The notes beneath the pieces were generated by a model that did not search any database, was not told the DNA's origin, and saw only the letters and a program-made list of their open reading frames with translations. Below, piece after piece: positions 60,248 through 64,000 of a DNA stretch of 64,000 bases. The position numbers were made by a program, and so were the translations under genes. Every line of letters begins with the position of its first letter. Position 1 is the stretch's first letter. This stretch comes from Chrysomallon squamiferum (lineage: Eukaryota > Mollusca > Gastropoda > Neomphalida > Peltospiridae): positions 7,980,712 through 8,044,711 of the forward strand of contig CM022670.1 of the NCBI GenBank assembly GCA_012295275.1. The letters are read 5' to 3'.

Positions 60248-62625
60248 CGTTGTGAAATGACTTGAAAGAGTTGCTGAAGGGAACAGTGAACCTGCAACAC
60301 AATGGTTGTAAGTTAAATACTGTATTACTGAGTCAATGACTTTGGGTAAAGGTTGATGACTTTGATATGAAGGCCAATTACAGCTCTGTACAGGCCAACA
60401 GCATGGTCCAGAGTAACTGTGTTCAATCAACACAGCTGCCTGCCAATTAAGACAGAAAGTAATCAGAATCCTATGAGGCAGAAAATAAGTTTGAAAAAAT
60501 TAATGTCCAGACTAAACTGTTTTAATTTAAATGTAAAGAATGGCCATTTTGTCATCAATAAATGTTGTCTGGGAGGGGTGTTTCATTTTATTTATTTATT
60601 TTTGATATTATTAATTTTTTTTTTTTTAAACTGTTCAATATTATCAGTGCAGGAAACTGTAATAATTGTTAGTTAATATACAGGTGCTCAAGTTAACTAG
60701 TAGTTAAAATTTGTTTATCACTGTTTTTTAGTCAGTTAAGATGTGCTAGGATAAAAAGAATCACAAAAAAGAACAAAAAAACCCCAACAACAACAAACAA
60801 AAAACAAAAATACAAGCCAGCTGTAAACAGTAAATGAATGAAAACATCTCAACAGCTTTTAATGTAAACAGTTAAGAGATTTCTAACTGGGTTTTTTTTT
60901 GTGTTTTTTTTGTTTTTTTGTTTAATTTTTATTATTGTTATTATTTCTCAGAGATGAGATGTTGTCACAATAAACCAAGAATTATTTTAAATTTTTAGCA
61001 GAAAAGTATCACCTGTACATGCCTTCCCATACACATGATTGCATATATGATTATATTTGAGAAATTACTTGGAAAAAATGATTTAAATGGAATACTGTGT
61101 TCAGTGAACTAGAACTCATGTATCAAACAAACCTGCTACTTCTAAGATAATATTTTTGGGTTGCTGTTTAAAACAAAATGAAAAAAATATTACAGATAAG
61201 GAAATTCACTGTTATCAGAATTAAACAAAAATGATTTATTTATTTAAATTATTTTTAACTGAAATTTAGGAAAACACATGATTATTATTTTAATGTCAAA
61301 ACTAATATATAAGGAAACTGGAATAAATCAAAATTGATGTGAAATTAAAATAATTATTGTTTTAAACATCAAAAATAGTTTAATATTATTTTTTTTTTTT
61401 TAAAGAATTAAATCCTAGAAAATGTAGATAATTTTAAACAACACATTCTGTAAGTATCAAATTTAAGTTACCATGTTAAATTATTTCCATCTAACTCCCA
61501 CTTTGACACTGTGACAAATTAGAACTGTCAAACTGGATTTGAATCAAGCCTTTAATGTTCTCTGTTTATTACACACTAAATACATGACCCAATCAGATGA
61601 CTCCATGTGAAAAAATCTAACAAGATTAATTATTTATCACTGATTCTATTGAATTTATCTATTACTTTTTTATTTTTATTTTTTATTTCTTTCTTTCTTT
61701 TTAAAAAAAAAAGAAAAAAAAAAAAAAAAAAAAAGAAATGTAGCTGAAAATATTAAACAGTTAATTGCATAAAAAAGTTTAAGACTTGAACGAAATAATA
61801 TTGATCTACAAGTAATTATGCCATCAGTTTCAAACTGGATAATTTCTCTACCACACCAGTACATCAGTACTTGTAAAACATTCTGTCTGTGGTAAAATAT
61901 AAATAAACAAACAAACAAACAAACAAACAAACAAACAAACCAAAAATATGTATGTATGCAAAATCTATTGCTATTGAAAGCGTTTCTGGAGCAAGATTCT
62001 ATTAAAAATTACAGTTATGTTAGAAATATCAAATGTTTCACATCAAGAGCAGATTACTGAGAAGTTTATGTGCTCTTATTCTGTTGTTGGCAAAATAAAT
62101 TTGTATTTGTTTCACAGTCGACCAAAAAAAAAAAAGGAGAAGAAGCTGTAAAACCCAGCATTATTTCTCTTTTCAATTTCATGCTGCTTGGTTCTTTCTT
62201 CTTTACATAATAAGTATTTAATACGTAGGCTTATTTGAATAAATAAAATATTTCACAGCACTCGACACAAAATTACTTCAGGACAGATATGAACCACAGG
62301 CTTTCTGGATGAAGGCTATATAAAGAGGAGACAAAAAAAAACTTGTTATTTCCCCCCCCCTTGAAAACTTAAATTTTCTTAAGAGCTGTCACTAGAACCA
62401 GAAGCTGTGCTTTACTCAGATCAACAAGTAGAATAAAATGTTTGTTCACTGAAAACTAAACACCAGAATATTAATGACTGTTATGAATCTGTCTTGTTTT
62501 TGTGTGTAATTATACAAGTGAGGAAATCTTGTTACTACCTCCACTGCTCACTGATTTGCAGCAGGTAATCTGTTTACATCTGTTTGTACAAAGAGAAAAC
62601 ATTATATAACCATTTACCAGAGAGC

Positions 62626-62735
62626 ACTAACCAGAATAGGAAATAACACTACAAATGTCCCCATGGAGAAATGATCTTGTAACCAACACTGAGCTACACT
62701 TAACAGGTTGAGCAGTAAGACAAATAACATTTTCC
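62626..62735. mobile_element. SINE-like relic (copy D)
   Basis: CCAGAATAGGAAATAACACT followed by ATGGAGAAATGATCTTGTAA and CCAACACTGAGCTACAC; same block order as the copies at 40,857, 42,072 and 47,800. Confidence 0.45.
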
Positions 62736-63375
62736 AAATCACAGCACGGAATTAGATTTTCCATCATGGGGAATAATTTCAATACTAGACAGGCTGTGAA
62801 AACCTGATTTGTAGGTCATAGATTGATCAAAATGGTCTTTCTCTCTCTCTCTTTCAGGTAATTGTTTTATTCTCTTATATTTAGTCCCTTGGTGAAAAAC
62901 ATTGCTGCAGTGATTAATCACACGGAGATTGTCCTGAATAGGACACTGCACCTTTGGGGATGCGGTTGGAGTATGAAGAGAAAAATGAAAAATGAAAAAT
63001 GATTTATTTAGAAAATATTGAGATAGTCGAGAGCGGGTGAATCATGGAGAGGTGGTTCAGCCAATTAATGAAGGACATTTCCATTTTGCAAATTAATGTC
63101 TCGGTGGCTGGCAAATCGATTGAACCGGACAAGTTGGGCCTGCACTGTTTGTGAAAACACTTGGCAAATTAAGTGATGAGACACAGAGGAAGTCTAACGG
63201 ATTTTAATTTATTTCTGTGATGATGTTAAATAGCGGTTCCCATTATACTAGCCTTCTGCTAAAATAATTATCACATTTTAATAATGACTGTCCACTGCTT
63301 CTGTAATAACTACAACCGGAAATAATAACACAAAACTGTTATGACCTTTACTTCTCTCATTACTATTAATATCTT

Positions 63376-63417
<42 letters not shown>

Positions 63418-64000
63418 TGCACTACTGCTGCTGCTACTACAATAATAAAAAGAAGAAGACTATAATAAGAACAGTCACAAATAGAACCTCCAAATGATTT
63501 TAATACTACTATTACTACTATAACTACTATTACAAACAGCACTGTGACTGCTTCTAATGCAACAACATTAATAGTAGTAATAATAATACCAATAATATTA
63601 ATTCCAGTAAGCAAACAAACAATTTTAAGGACAAATAACAAAATCTACTTAAGTTCAACACCATCATTCTCATGTATGTAAAACCGAAGAAAATGATGAC
63701 AATTACCAAATGTCAGTATTTATCCCACCCACGACAAAGTAAACTATAAAATGCAGACAGATGAATATCAAAAGATAATAATTGATCCCTTTAATATCTG
63801 TACATCAGAAAATGAACATTAATGTAATCAAAACAATTTCATTTGATGAGACATTCACATCTAAATAATGAAATTACTCTTAGATTGCCGTTTATTCTAA
63901 TTTGATTTTCTGGTTGTTGTTTTTTTTTTTACTTCAAAAAAACATGTTTATCAGTACAGTATACTGACAGAGAATTAAACAGGAAGTGATTTAGTAGATG

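Larger units (their letters stand above)
52641..64000. other. Region 5' of the visible AFF exons: probably a long AFF intron
   Basis: No further AFF exon could be recognised on the minus strand, and no other gene. Contents: a 54,913-54,992 (GA)n run, poly-A blocks (53,967-54,038; 59,209-59,246), TA runs at 54,577-54,604, CA/CT runs at 57,340-57,490 and 59,000-59,028, and a comparatively complex island at about 63,020-63,200. Open frames here are low-complexity or short. Confidence 0.6.

Noticed and set aside
60230-60433. 67-residue minus-strand frame
   Set aside because: Overlaps a diverged tandem duplication and has no recognisable domain.

Overview
The window is AT-rich animal nuclear DNA. 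It has two multi-exon genes, both on the minus strand, with GT-AG introns of about 0.2-11 kb or more, and many microsatellites (CA, GA, TA, TAA, CTA/CTG), poly-A/T runs and degenerate repeats. There is no bacterial, organellar or viral gene organisation. A degenerate SINE-like copy with motifs I associate with molluscan SINEs, plus LINE 3' ends, a hAT-type MITE and single-copy-type bilaterian genes, suggests a lophotrochozoan invertebrate, probably a mollusc. The species cannot be set from this sequence.

Region 1 (1-14,576, minus): a NSUN7-type RNA methyltransferase-family gene. Eight consecutive coding exons (558 codons, N-terminus through the SAM/catalytic fold) were reconstructed by joining reading frame and splice phase; every junction is phase-consistent. 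The 3' end lies off the left edge. The residue aligned with the NSUN TC-motif nucleophile cysteine is Arg. Two introns carry tandem arrays whose units copy the neighbouring splice site: about 20 copies of a 5' splice site (6.83-8.39 kb) and several copies of a 3' splice site (10.1-10.5 kb). A CCAAT box and GC box sit just upstream of the start codon.

Region 2 (14,577-35,281): intergenic DNA holding degenerate tandem repeats, a YY1/ETS-like element block at 24.2 kb, a 5'-truncated LINE 3' end at 24.9-25.35 kb, and a cluster of four RFX X-box-like palindromes at 34.0-34.4 kb.

Region 3 (35,282-52,640 and beyond, minus): the 3' portion of an AFF (AF4/FMR2, lilliputian) family gene, the scaffold of the super elongation complex for RNA polymerase II. 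Eleven coding exons run from the serine/acidic-rich region through the AF9/ENL-binding peptide to the C-terminal homology domain and the stop. One C-terminal exon (36,423-36,558) is out of frame by one base, which is either an assembly error or a real lesion. The stop codon is itself the first unit of a degenerate ~40-bp array that continues into the presumed 3' UTR. The 8.3-kb intron and the upstream region (52.6-64 kb) contain complex, repeat-poor islands, which are candidate regulatory elements, and dispersed SINE/MITE relics. The 5' exons of this gene lie off the right edge or were not recognisable.

The most unusual pattern is that three independent tandem arrays each include a gene-structure boundary (a donor, an acceptor and a stop codon) in their repeat unit.
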